From NCBI GenBank assembly GCA_964530195.1, contig CAZGXQ010000020.1, positions 1 through 5,392 of the forward strand: 5,392 nt of DNA, read 5' to 3'. The position numbers and the translations under genes are program-made. Shown here one piece after another: positions 1-5,300 of this stretch. The first letter of the stretch is position 1. Every line of letters begins with the position of its first letter. A model generated the notes under the pieces. That model saw nothing but the letters and a program-made list of their open reading frames with translations. It did no database searches and was not told the origin of the DNA. This DNA is from CAZGXQ01 sp964530195. Its GTDB lineage: Bacteria > Patescibacteriota > Minisyncoccia > Minisyncoccales > GBS-2.

Positions 1-19
1 CTTGATAAAATTTTATAAT

Positions 20-301
20 ATGGACAAAGGTGAAAGAAACTTTCTAATATTCTTATTTATTTTAAGTGGCATAATTTTTAGTTTAACTTTTTTTCTTTCA
101 AATATTGAAAGACCAAAAGTTATTGCACCTCAAAAAGAAGAGACCACCGAGGAATTATTAGAAAGATTAACGCCAAAAGGAGAAATCAAATACAATGAAA
201 AAGAGACAGAGGAACTTTTAAAGAGTTTAACACCAAAAAATCCTGCTCCAGAAAACAAAGAAGAAACAGAAAAACTATTAGAAAGTTTAACACCAAGATA
301 A
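20..301 (+). CDS. Small membrane-anchored protein with three tandem TEELL..LTP repeats
   Basis: I do not recognise a named family. From ATG 20 the product is 93 residues. There is a charged N-terminus (MDKGER), one hydrophobic segment at about residues 7-27, then a polar Glu/Lys-rich tail. The tail carries three copies of an 11-residue motif, TEELLERLTPK, at residues 43-53, 63-73 and 83-93, spaced exactly 20 residues apart. The last copy ends at the stop codon (LTPR). The leucines could lie on one face of a short helix, with Pro-Lys breaking each unit. The tail probably faces outward and may be a string of docking peptides, which is inference. The start is uncertain: an in-frame TTG lies at base 2 (6 extra residues) and no in-frame stop lies upstream within the window, so a longer gene cannot be excluded. 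ATG 20 was chosen because it sits just before the charged residues and membrane segment. It is probably the first visible gene of the operon, 31 bases before the fibre gene. Confidence 0.75.
   Translation: MDKGERNFLIFLFILSGIIFSLTFFLSNIERPKVIAPQKEETTEELLERLTPKGEIKYNEKETEELLKSLTPKNPAPENKEETEKLLESLTPR
146..298 (+). repeat. Three 60-base coding repeats (TEELLxxLTPK)
   Basis: The core 33-base units are at 146-178, 206-238 and 266-298, with a start-to-start period of exactly 60 bases. The encoded motif is kept (TEELLERLTPK, TEELLKSLTPK, TEKLLESLTPR), while codons differ between copies, for example ACC/ACA and TTA/CTT/CTA. The 9-residue spacers differ in sequence but not in length. This pattern suggests selection on the peptide and its spacing, not a recent DNA duplication. 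Confidence 0.85.
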
Positions 302-320
302 AGGTCTAAATTAAAAAATT

Positions 321-324
321 AGGT
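321..324 (+). promoter_or_regulatory. Weak Shine-Dalgarno-like AGGT before the fibre gene
   Basis: AGGT lies 8 bases before ATG 333 and, with the following AAT, resembles the AGGTGAT part of the consensus. It is the only start in the window with a reasonably placed purine-rich ribosome binding site; the others have plain A/T-rich leaders or stop-start overlaps. Confidence 0.35.
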
Positions 325-332
325 AATAAAAA

Positions 333-1403
333 ATGAAAAATTTAAAAAGCTTCGCAATCTTAATAGGGTTTTTAATGGCATTTACAATTTTTTATTTGGT
401 TTTTGCTCAATGGCAAGAACCTAGTGCAACTCCACCGCAAGGAAATGTGCCAGCCCCTCTTAATGTAAGCATTAATGCTCAGGCAAAAGAAGGCTCTTTG
501 GTTATAGCCAATAATTCAAGCGTTACTACGGGATTGATCGTTCGCTATGGCAACGTCGGCATCGGGACGACGGCACCGAATACAAAGTTAGAAGTAGCAG
601 GCCAGATTAGGATTACCAGTCCTTGGCGCGGAATACAACTGGTTGATTCCGGACCAGGCGGCCATAGGTATGATTTCATAGTAGGCGCTATTGGGGGTAC
701 TGCAGGACGTTTTGGGATTTATGATGACACCGCAGGAGCATATAGGTTCACTATTGATGCGAACGGCAACATCGGCATCGGGACGACAGGACCAGCATAT
801 AAATTAGATGTAGTTGGCGCTTTAAGGCTGCAACCAAGCTCTCAGCCAACTGGAGCTAATGGGGTGATTTATTATGATTCTTCAAGAAATAAATTCAGAT
901 GTTATCAAAATAATGCCTGGGTAGATTGTATAGCTTCTGGTGGGCTTGGAGGTTCTGGAACAACAAATTATGTAGCCAAATTTACAGGTTCTACAACTCT
1001 TGGCAATTCTCAAATTTTTGACAACGGCACGAGCGTTGGTATCGGGAAGACAAATCCAAGTTCAAGCTACAAATTAGATGTCAACGGATCAGTGAGAGCA
1101 ACAGCTTTTTACTACACTTCAGATATTGCCTTAAAAGAAAATATTAGACCTCTTGAAAATAGTTTAGCGAAAATTTTGCAACTTCAAGGAGTTTCATTTA
1201 ATTGGAAAGAGAGTGGTGAACCTTTTATTGGTTTGATTGCCCAAGAAGTAGAAAAAATATTTCCTGAAGTAGTCTCAGGCGAGGAAGGGCAAAAAACAAT
1301 TGATTATGGAAAATTGGTTCCAGTTTTGATTGAAGCTATAAAAGAACAACAAAGAGAAATTGATAAATTAAAAGCTGAAATTGAGGCAATAAAATCAAAG
1401 TAA
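333..1403 (+). CDS. Secreted tail-fibre-like protein with C-terminal S74 intramolecular chaperone domain
   Basis: The product is 356 residues. A signal peptide at about 1-25 (MKNLK, hydrophobic core, VFA before Gln26) predicts export. A WQEPSATPPQGNVPAPLN stretch follows, a type of opening I associate with exported CPR proteins (recollection). Three VGIGTT-type fibre repeats lie at residues 74-90, 146-162 and 234-252, each reading roughly VGIGTT.P..KL.V.G, as in trimeric phage tail fibres. Residues about 260-335 look like the peptidase S74/endosialidase chaperone domain: SDIALKENI, GLIAQEVEKIFPEVV, IDYGKLVPVLIEAIKE. A Glu/Lys-rich coiled coil ends the protein (about 335-355). In S74 proteins the domain drives trimerisation of a beta-helical fibre and then cuts itself off at the serine of the SD....K motif. 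Here that would be Ser263, with Lys268 five residues later, releasing about 94 residues. The likely role is a surface fibre or adhesin; the ligand cannot be read from sequence. The stop overlaps the next start by one base (TAATG). Confidence 0.87.
   Translation: MKNLKSFAILIGFLMAFTIFYLVFAQWQEPSATPPQGNVPAPLNVSINAQAKEGSLVIANNSSVTTGLIVRYGNVGIGTTAPNTKLEVAGQIRITSPWRGIQLVDSGPGGHRYDFIVGAIGGTAGRFGIYDDTAGAYRFTIDANGNIGIGTTGPAYKLDVVGALRLQPSSQPTGANGVIYYDSSRNKFRCYQNNAWVDCIASGGLGGSGTTNYVAKFTGSTTLGNSQIFDNGTSVGIGKTNPSSSYKLDVNGSVRATAFYYTSDIALKENIRPLENSLAKILQLQGVSFNWKESGEPFIGLIAQEVEKIFPEVVSGEEGQKTIDYGKLVPVLIEAIKEQQREIDKLKAEIEAIKSK
549..787 (+). repeat. GC-rich direct repeat inside the fibre gene (two near-identical copies)
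   Basis: Bases 549-571 and 765-787 match at 22 of 23 positions and share the core CGGCATCGGGACGAC. They encode the (N)VGIGTT and (N)IGIGTT motifs. A third, diverged copy lies at 1033-1051 (about 15 of 19 matches, SVGIGKT). The copies use GGC, ATC, GGG and ACG codons, clearly more GC-rich than the surrounding AT-rich gene. Confidence 0.8.
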
Positions 1404-1786
1404 TGCCAAAAGCTGATTTTTTAGAAAAAAAAGCTCAGGCATTTTTGGAAGATGCCAAATATGATATTAAAACTAAAAAGTGGTTCTTAGCTGCCTTTCA
1501 TTTAGAACAGGTTTGCCAACTTTATTTGAGATATTATTTGTTCAAAAAACTGGGCGATTTTCCAAAAATTCATTCCTTACATGAATTATTGGAGGAATTA
1601 AAGAAAGTTTATCCAAAAAAGAAAAGAGAAATTGAGAAAATTCAGAAAGATGAAGCTGGAACTATCGGTGATTTAAATCAAGCTTATATTACATCAAGAT
1701 ATTTGCCAGTGGAGTTTAATAAATTTCAGGTAGAGAAAATGTTAAAATTTACTGAAAAATTAATCAAGTTTTTAAAAACATTATGA
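1403..1786 (+). CDS. HEPN domain protein, partner of the adjacent nucleotidyltransferase
   Basis: The product is 127 residues, mostly helical and cytoplasmic, with no signal or membrane segment. The pattern fits the HEPN family (PF05168-like): an amphipathic first helix (FLEDAKYDIKTKKW), then AAFHLEQVCQLYLRYYLFKKLGDFPKIHSL at residues 30-59 (the helix-turn-helix core with its 'HsL' turn), and AYITSRYLP at 94-102, matching the 'YI..RYP' signature. The wording recalls archaeal HEPN-nucleotidyltransferase pairs. The RX4-6H motif of catalytic HEPN ribonucleases is absent: Arg43, Arg75 and Arg99 have no histidine 5-7 residues downstream. An RNA-cutting toxin role is therefore not supported by sequence, and a binding or regulatory subunit is an alternative. 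The ATG shares one base with the fibre gene stop, and the TGA stop overlaps the next start (ATGA), implying coupled translation. No Shine-Dalgarno is visible. Confidence 0.82.
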   Translation: MPKADFLEKKAQAFLEDAKYDIKTKKWFLAAFHLEQVCQLYLRYYLFKKLGDFPKIHSLHELLEELKKVYPKKKREIEKIQKDEAGTIGDLNQAYITSRYLPVEFNKFQVEKMLKFTEKLIKFLKTL

Positions 1787-2133
1787 GAACTCTAACTGAT
1801 TTTTTGATAGAAAAGAGAAAAAGAGACGAAAAATACTTTAAGAATTATTTATTTTGGGCAAAAAAAATTAAAAAGATCGTGGAAAAAGAATTAGGTGATG
1901 GAAAAGTTTTTTTATTTGGTTCAGTGGTGAGAGGAGAGGAAGAGCCAGGAAGCGATATCGATGTTTTGATTGTTTCACCTCAATTTGAGGATTTGGCAAA
2001 GAGAAGCGAGTTTTATTTAAAAGTTCACAAAAAAATTGGCTTTCTTTCACCCTTTGAAATTCACCTAATTACACCAAAAGAATACAAAGAGTGGTACCAG
2101 TATTTCATTAAAGAAAAAATTGAGGTAAAATAA
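1783..2133 (+). CDS. Minimal nucleotidyltransferase (MNT, NTP_transf_2 fold)
   Basis: The product is 116 residues, cytoplasmic. The catalytic signature is complete: Gly46-Ser47, ten residues, then Asp58-Ile-Asp60 (FGSVVRGEEEPGSDIDVLIV), the GSX10DXD motif of the polymerase-beta-like superfamily that binds Mg-NTP. Glu92 in the FEIHLIT strand is the likely third acidic position. The family (PF01909) moves nucleotides onto proteins or small molecules. In MntA/HepT (type VII toxin-antitoxin) pairs the MNT adds AMP to the HEPN toxin to silence it. The upstream HEPN overlap (4 bases, ATGA) supports a paired complex. The EIHLIT...WY..FI ending resembles archaeal members paired with HEPN proteins, a recollection that needs a search. 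It is about the usual length for a minimal enzyme and appears intact. An antitoxin role is possible but unproven, because the partner lacks the expected RX4-6H site. Confidence 0.88.
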   Translation: MRTLTDFLIEKRKRDEKYFKNYLFWAKKIKKIVEKELGDGKVFLFGSVVRGEEEPGSDIDVLIVSPQFEDLAKRSEFYLKVHKKIGFLSPFEIHLITPKEYKEWYQYFIKEKIEVK

Positions 2134-2144
2134 AAAATGTAAAA

Positions 2145-2834
2145 ATGAACGATCTAAAGAAAAATTTACCTTATATTTTAGCAGGAATTGTTTTTTTGGG
2201 AGTGATTACTGCTTTACTTTACATTTTTTTGAAACCAAAACAACCAATTCCCGCTGTTTCTTTTCCAACCCCCACTCCAACTCAAGAAGTCACTCCCGAG
2301 CCCTCACCTTTCATTCCGGAACCTCAAGAAGAAGAAATTCCATCAGAGGAAATTTTACCAACAGAAATTCCAAGCCCAAAAAATTTTAATGAAGTTTTAT
2401 CCCAACTAAACACTACCCAAAAGTTAATTGCTTTCTTGAATCAAAATTTCGAACTCATTGATGAAGAATCTGATAGGTCCTTAAAACCAGAAGAATTTTT
2501 TAAAGCAAAAAAAGGAAACAGAGTAGATATTGCCACTTTTGCCTCGTTTGTTTTATTTCAAAATGGACATTTTTCTACTATTGTGAGATATCAATATTTA
2601 GATCAAAACAACAAAGAAAAAATTAGAACTCTCACTTTGGTACGAGAGAAAGATTCTCCCTCTCCTGTATTTATTGATCTGGAAGGTTCAAAATTAAAAA
2701 TTTATCCTGGAGGAAATTCTCCAATTGAACTTTTAGAGCTTGAAGAAAAACGACACAATGTTAAAATAATAAAATACGCAGCCTTCAACTATGGGACAAC
2801 CGATTTTACAAAAGGTGATTGGCTTCCAAGATAA
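2145..2834 (+). CDS. Membrane-anchored protein with Pro/Thr linker and probable inactive transglutaminase-like domain
   Basis: The product is 229 residues. A short basic N-terminus (MNDLKK) precedes one membrane helix at about 8-29. A Pro/Thr/Glu-rich linker follows (about 31-79, including PTPTPTQEVTPEPSP), then a globular domain at about 80-229. The domain has the layout of transglutaminase-like proteins: KKGNRVDIATFASFVLFQNG (122-141) sits where active members have a KGDC.D.A.FAS.VL pattern, and RTLTLVREKD (161-170) sits where the catalytic His strand is expected. By this alignment the nucleophile Cys is replaced by Arg126 and the His by Arg161. The protein contains no cysteine at all. If the fold call is right it is a dead enzyme, probably a binding module on the outer face of the membrane. 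The fold call is by eye. No Shine-Dalgarno is well placed; ATG 2145 follows the previous stop by 11 bases and the next gene starts 6 bases after this stop. Confidence 0.75.
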   Translation: MNDLKKNLPYILAGIVFLGVITALLYIFLKPKQPIPAVSFPTPTPTQEVTPEPSPFIPEPQEEEIPSEEILPTEIPSPKNFNEVLSQLNTTQKLIAFLNQNFELIDEESDRSLKPEEFFKAKKGNRVDIATFASFVLFQNGHFSTIVRYQYLDQNNKEKIRTLTLVREKDSPSPVFIDLEGSKLKIYPGGNSPIELLELEEKRHNVKIIKYAAFNYGTTDFTKGDWLPR

Positions 2835-2840
2835 AAAATT

Positions 2841-4565
2841 ATGAAAATTTCAAAACTAATTCCAATCTCTCTCTTTACTCTAACCTTTTCCGTATTTTGC
2901 TTCACTATTATTTTTGCCGGAGGTTGCCAAGATGGATTTTCTTGCTCTGGCACTTCAAATTGTGGTTGCACTCGCTACAAAATTGATCCTGGAGAGACAA
3001 TTCCGGTTTATGAACACAATCTTTGCCAAAGTGTAACTAATACCTCTGATGCTCCTGCTACTTTTATTCCTGCCAAAACCCAAACAGAATGGAACTACTT
3101 TTGCGCCTATCGCCCAGGCCATATTACTTGCTCTCCTTGCCCCACCCCCACCCCTACTCCTACTAGAACCCCAACACCTACTCCTACAAGAACCCCAACT
3201 CCCACCCCAACTAGAACACCTACTCCAACCCCTACTAGAACACCCACCCCTACCCCCACTCCTACTTCACCTCCAACTTGCACTAGATACAATCCCACCA
3301 TTTCTGTTTCTCCAACATCCCAAAGTGGTACTCCAGGTCAAACACTAACTTATACTGCCCAAGTAACAAGTAATGATTCTTCTAACTGTTCAGCCAGAAC
3401 TTATTATTTTACTATTTCAAATTGCCGCCCGGGTTGGACATGTTCTCCTTCCCCCCAAAGTGCTACTTTGAATCCTGGCCAAATCCAAACAATTACCCTC
3501 TCTATTACTTCACCTTCATATGAATCACCTGGATTTTATACTCTTTATTTTGATGTCGGTTCCAGCCCCGGGCAATATGATTTAGGTTATCAATCTTTCT
3601 ATTATGAGGTAATATCTCCTTCAACCCCAACACCCACTCCTACCCCTACTCGAACCCCAACTCCAACTCCCACCAGAACTCCAACACCCACTCCTACTAG
3701 AACTCCTACTCCCACCCCAACTAGAACACCCACCCCAACACCAACAAGAACTCCTACTCCAACCCCGACTCCGACCTGTTCTTGCGGTTCATGGTCTCTT
3801 TGGTTTCCGGCTTCTTCGGGTTGCGGAGGGTCTTGCGGAAACCTAAATTGTAGTTCCAGCCAATTCTGTGAGAAAAGAACAAGAACCTGTACTCCAGCAG
3901 GTTGTGCTACCCAAGAAGAATATCGATGTTCCACTGACTATGGTTGCAATATTTCTACTTGTCCTACCTCTTTTACTCAGTCTGCTCCCTTTTTTGCCGG
4001 CTGGAAGGATTATGCCTGGACAGATAATTGTTATGATTGCACCTATGGTTGTGGTTCAAAAACTGGAAAATGTGCCGCTCCCCTAGATAATTCTTATCAT
4101 TATGTAAACCAAAGAAATTGGCTAAACGTTGTTGAAAGAGAAATTAAAACTAACTCTGGAGTTTTAGCTTTCGCAAACGGTTTTACGGGAGGAAATCTGG
4201 CAATGAAAGTTTGTAGAAGAACTGATTTTAGAAATTACTTAAGCTACATTCCAAAATGCCCTTTCACCAGTAGTAACTGGGGACTTTATGTTAGCAATAA
4301 TGGCTTTTTCTTATATGCTGGCTTTAGCAAGTCCCAAGCTAGTTCTTGGGTAAGAGTAGATTCAAGCGCTTCAATAAATACCGGAGAAATATTTGGTAAT
4401 TCAAACTGTAAAGATGCAAACGGAAATATAATAGGCGAAAAATGCAGATATACTTTACAAGTAAATGCTGGAGTGGTTAGTTGTTGGGTAGATGGATACG
4501 TTTCGCCGTTAGGCTGGGTTAATAATCAAAGGCCACAAAACTGTATTTTCTGCTACATTCCTTAA
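2841..4565 (+). CDS. Large secreted cysteine-rich multidomain protein with two PTPTPTRT linkers
   Basis: The product is 574 residues. A signal peptide at about 1-26 (hydrophobic core, FTIIFA) is followed by a Cys-rich head (27-100, 8 Cys). Linker 1 (101-146) is PT repeats with Arg every 8 residues. An Ig/Fn3-like domain (about 148-258) reads PTISVSPTSQSGTPGQTLTY...LNPGQIQTITLSITSP, like NEW3/COG1470-type domains. Linker 2 (262-312) is the same 8-residue repeat. A Cys-dense module (313-374, 11 Cys) contains WSLW, CGGSCG and KRTRTCTPAGC, resembling a thrombospondin type 1 repeat. The C-terminal domain (375-574, 11 Cys) includes C397..C400...C404 and ends in CIFCYIP; I do not recognise it. The mature protein has 34 cysteines, an even number, fitting disulphides formed outside the cytoplasm. 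There is no membrane anchor, so it is released or held by partners. The lipobox (AGGC29) is weak. It is probably an extracellular adhesion or scaffold protein. Upstream gap is 6 bases with no Shine-Dalgarno. Confidence 0.88.
   Translation: MKISKLIPISLFTLTFSVFCFTIIFAGGCQDGFSCSGTSNCGCTRYKIDPGETIPVYEHNLCQSVTNTSDAPATFIPAKTQTEWNYFCAYRPGHITCSPCPTPTPTPTRTPTPTPTRTPTPTPTRTPTPTPTRTPTPTPTPTSPPTCTRYNPTISVSPTSQSGTPGQTLTYTAQVTSNDSSNCSARTYYFTISNCRPGWTCSPSPQSATLNPGQIQTITLSITSPSYESPGFYTLYFDVGSSPGQYDLGYQSFYYEVISPSTPTPTPTPTRTPTPTPTRTPTPTPTRTPTPTPTRTPTPTPTRTPTPTPTPTCSCGSWSLWFPASSGCGGSCGNLNCSSSQFCEKRTRTCTPAGCATQEEYRCSTDYGCNISTCPTSFTQSAPFFAGWKDYAWTDNCYDCTYGCGSKTGKCAAPLDNSYHYVNQRNWLNVVEREIKTNSGVLAFANGFTGGNLAMKVCRRTDFRNYLSYIPKCPFTSSNWGLYVSNNGFFLYAGFSKSQASSWVRVDSSASINTGEIFGNSNCKDANGNIIGEKCRYTLQVNAGVVSCWVDGYVSPLGWVNNQRPQNCIFCYIP
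3141..3278 (+). repeat. Pro/Thr linker 1, 24-base period (RTPTPTPT)
   Basis: It encodes residues 101-146 of the large secreted protein. Arginines fall at 109, 117, 125 and 133, an exact 8-residue period, all AGA. Pro and Thr codons vary freely between units (CCC/CCT/CCA, ACC/ACT/ACA). The minus strand is G-rich here, with C-runs on the plus strand at 3140-3143, 3145-3149 and 3151-3154. Confidence 0.9.
3624..3776 (+). repeat. Pro/Thr linker 2, 24-base period (RTPTPTPT)
   Basis: It encodes residues 262-312 of the same protein, between the Ig-like domain and the thrombospondin-like module. Arginines fall at 271, 279, 287, 295 and 303, one unit more than linker 1. The first Arg is CGA and the rest AGA. 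Synonymous third positions differ between units. Confidence 0.9.
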
Positions 4566-4586
4566 ATTTTTTGTTAATATAAAATA

Positions 4587-5108
4587 ATGAACAAATCAAA
4601 AAAGTTATTTCTATTTTTTTTAACACTAACCTTGCTTATTGTTATTGGAGCCTATCTTTCCGTTATTCCCAGAACCCAAAATCGAAAAATTAATTCTTCT
4701 TTTCCTACCCCTATTCCAACACCAGAAACCCCTTCTCCCTCTCTTTCTCAAAGATCTTCAACTTTTAGCATCTTTCAAAACACATCTCCTAGGTTCTTAG
4801 AAATTACTTTCGACCCCTTTGAAGCAAGAGGCGGAGAAGAACAAACCCTACTCTGTGTTGCATCAGAAATAGAAGGTAAAATTTCAAAAGTTTTTGCTAA
4901 AGTTGAAGATGGAATCGGGCAAAGAGAAATTCAATTTTCTCTTTTAAAGAGAGAAAATGATAAATCCTTATGGCAAGCAACCTGGGAAATAAAGCTTACC
5001 AAAGAAAAATCTTACCCAATAACCTTCTTTCTTGAAAACGAAAAAGGAGAACAAAACCAAATTACTCTTTTTTGGGATGGAAAAGAAGGAGGTTCTCTAA
5101 AAGAATAA
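4587..5108 (+). CDS. Membrane-anchored protein with Pro-rich linker and Ig-like domain
   Basis: The product is 173 residues. A basic start (MNKSKK) leads into one hydrophobic helix at about 7-27 with no clear signal peptidase site (it ends SVIPRTQNRK), so it is probably an uncleaved anchor. A Pro/Thr/Ser linker follows (about 36-60, FPTPIPTPETPSPS). Residues about 69-165 look like an all-beta Ig-like domain: LEITFDPFEARGGEEQTLLC, KISKVFAKVEDG, a SLWQATWEI strand, and YPITFFLENEKGEQNQITLFW. This 'DPF....GE.Q' then 'W...W' layout is common in secreted bacterial beta-sandwich modules. The domain has a single cysteine (Cys90), so no internal disulphide, unlike the preceding protein. It is likely an extracytoplasmic partner of that protein, whose stop is 21 bases upstream. 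The leader is A/T-rich without a Shine-Dalgarno. Exact function unknown. Confidence 0.83.
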   Translation: MNKSKKLFLFFLTLTLLIVIGAYLSVIPRTQNRKINSSFPTPIPTPETPSPSLSQRSSTFSIFQNTSPRFLEITFDPFEARGGEEQTLLCVASEIEGKISKVFAKVEDGIGQREIQFSLLKRENDKSLWQATWEIKLTKEKSYPITFFLENEKGEQNQITLFWDGKEGGSLKE

Positions 5109-5300
5109 AGCCTAATCGATCCCTTAAAATACACTTTCTGAGAAATCACTCAACAGCTCTTTTAAGAGAAGTTCTTAAGAGTGAACAGATTCTAGTTCTT
5201 ACACTTCAACCAACACCTTTCACTGGTCTAGTTCCCGTACTCTAGAAATCAATCTAAAGAAATTGAGAAGGAGAAGTTTGTCTGTTTTTTTATTTATGTT
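5109..5300 (+). other. Intergenic stretch without a gene, with hairpin potential
   Basis: No credible reading frame is seen on either strand, and no tRNA TPsiC box or rRNA-like stretch. It holds the hairpin at 5159-5181. A second possible pairing joins GATTCTAG (5188-5195) to CTAGAAATC (5242-5250) with one bulged base. TCTAGTTC occurs twice (5191-5198 and 5227-5234). It could be the operon's 3' untranslated region or a small structured RNA ended by the terminator at 5301. No RNA family is recognised. Confidence 0.5.
5159..5181 (+). repeat. Inverted repeat / hairpin, 9 bp stem and 5-base loop
   Basis: The left arm CTTTTAAGA (5159-5167) pairs with TCTTAAGAG (5173-5181), with one G-U pair and loop GAAGT. 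No T-run follows on either strand, so it is not a standard terminator. CACTC at 5147-5151 could compete by pairing with GAGTG at 5179-5183. It may be an RNA-stability or processing element, or a protein-binding dyad. Confidence 0.55.

Noticed and set aside
14..19. TATAAT directly before ATG 20 as an operon promoter
   Set aside because: A transcript from it would begin about 7 bases downstream, inside the gene, and no -35 box can be seen because the window begins at base 1. It is probably chance in AT-rich DNA.
2137..2142. ATGTAA start-stop element before the 2145 gene, with GAGGT at 2122-2126
   Set aside because: The GAGGT lies within the preceding coding sequence and the ATGTAA could easily arise by chance in an A-rich gap.
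2916..2927. Lipobox making the large secreted protein a lipoprotein (AGGC, Cys29)
   Set aside because: The -3 position is Ala instead of Leu/Val/Ile, and signal peptidase I cleavage near Ala26 explains the region as well. Not excluded, only weak.
1868..2971. Short minus-strand frames at 1868-2050 and 2789-2971
   Set aside because: They are antisense to well-supported genes (the nucleotidyltransferase, and the end of the 2145 gene plus the start of the 2841 gene), with no recognisable protein features.
3141..3776. CRISPR-like array
   Set aside because: The repeats are in-frame Pro/Thr codons with no unique spacers and no cas genes nearby.
3107..3934. Minus-strand open frames rich in Val-Gly (3107-3301 and 3602-3934)
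   Set aside because: They are antisense images of the Pro/Thr linkers, whose codons lack stops in reverse. The products are low-complexity VGVGV strings with no start signals.
3049..4086. Plus-strand alternative frames at 3049-3348 and 3868-4086
   Set aside because: They lie inside the large secreted protein in another frame; the first is a Leu/Pro shadow of the linker, and neither shows a domain or leader.
4578..4583. TATAAA just before ATG 4587 as a separate promoter
   Set aside because: It is too close to the start codon, and the hexamer 17 bases upstream (4555-4560) does not resemble a -35 box.
5109..5300. tRNA or other known RNA gene
   Set aside because: I found no cloverleaf, TPsiC box or recognisable core motif on either strand.
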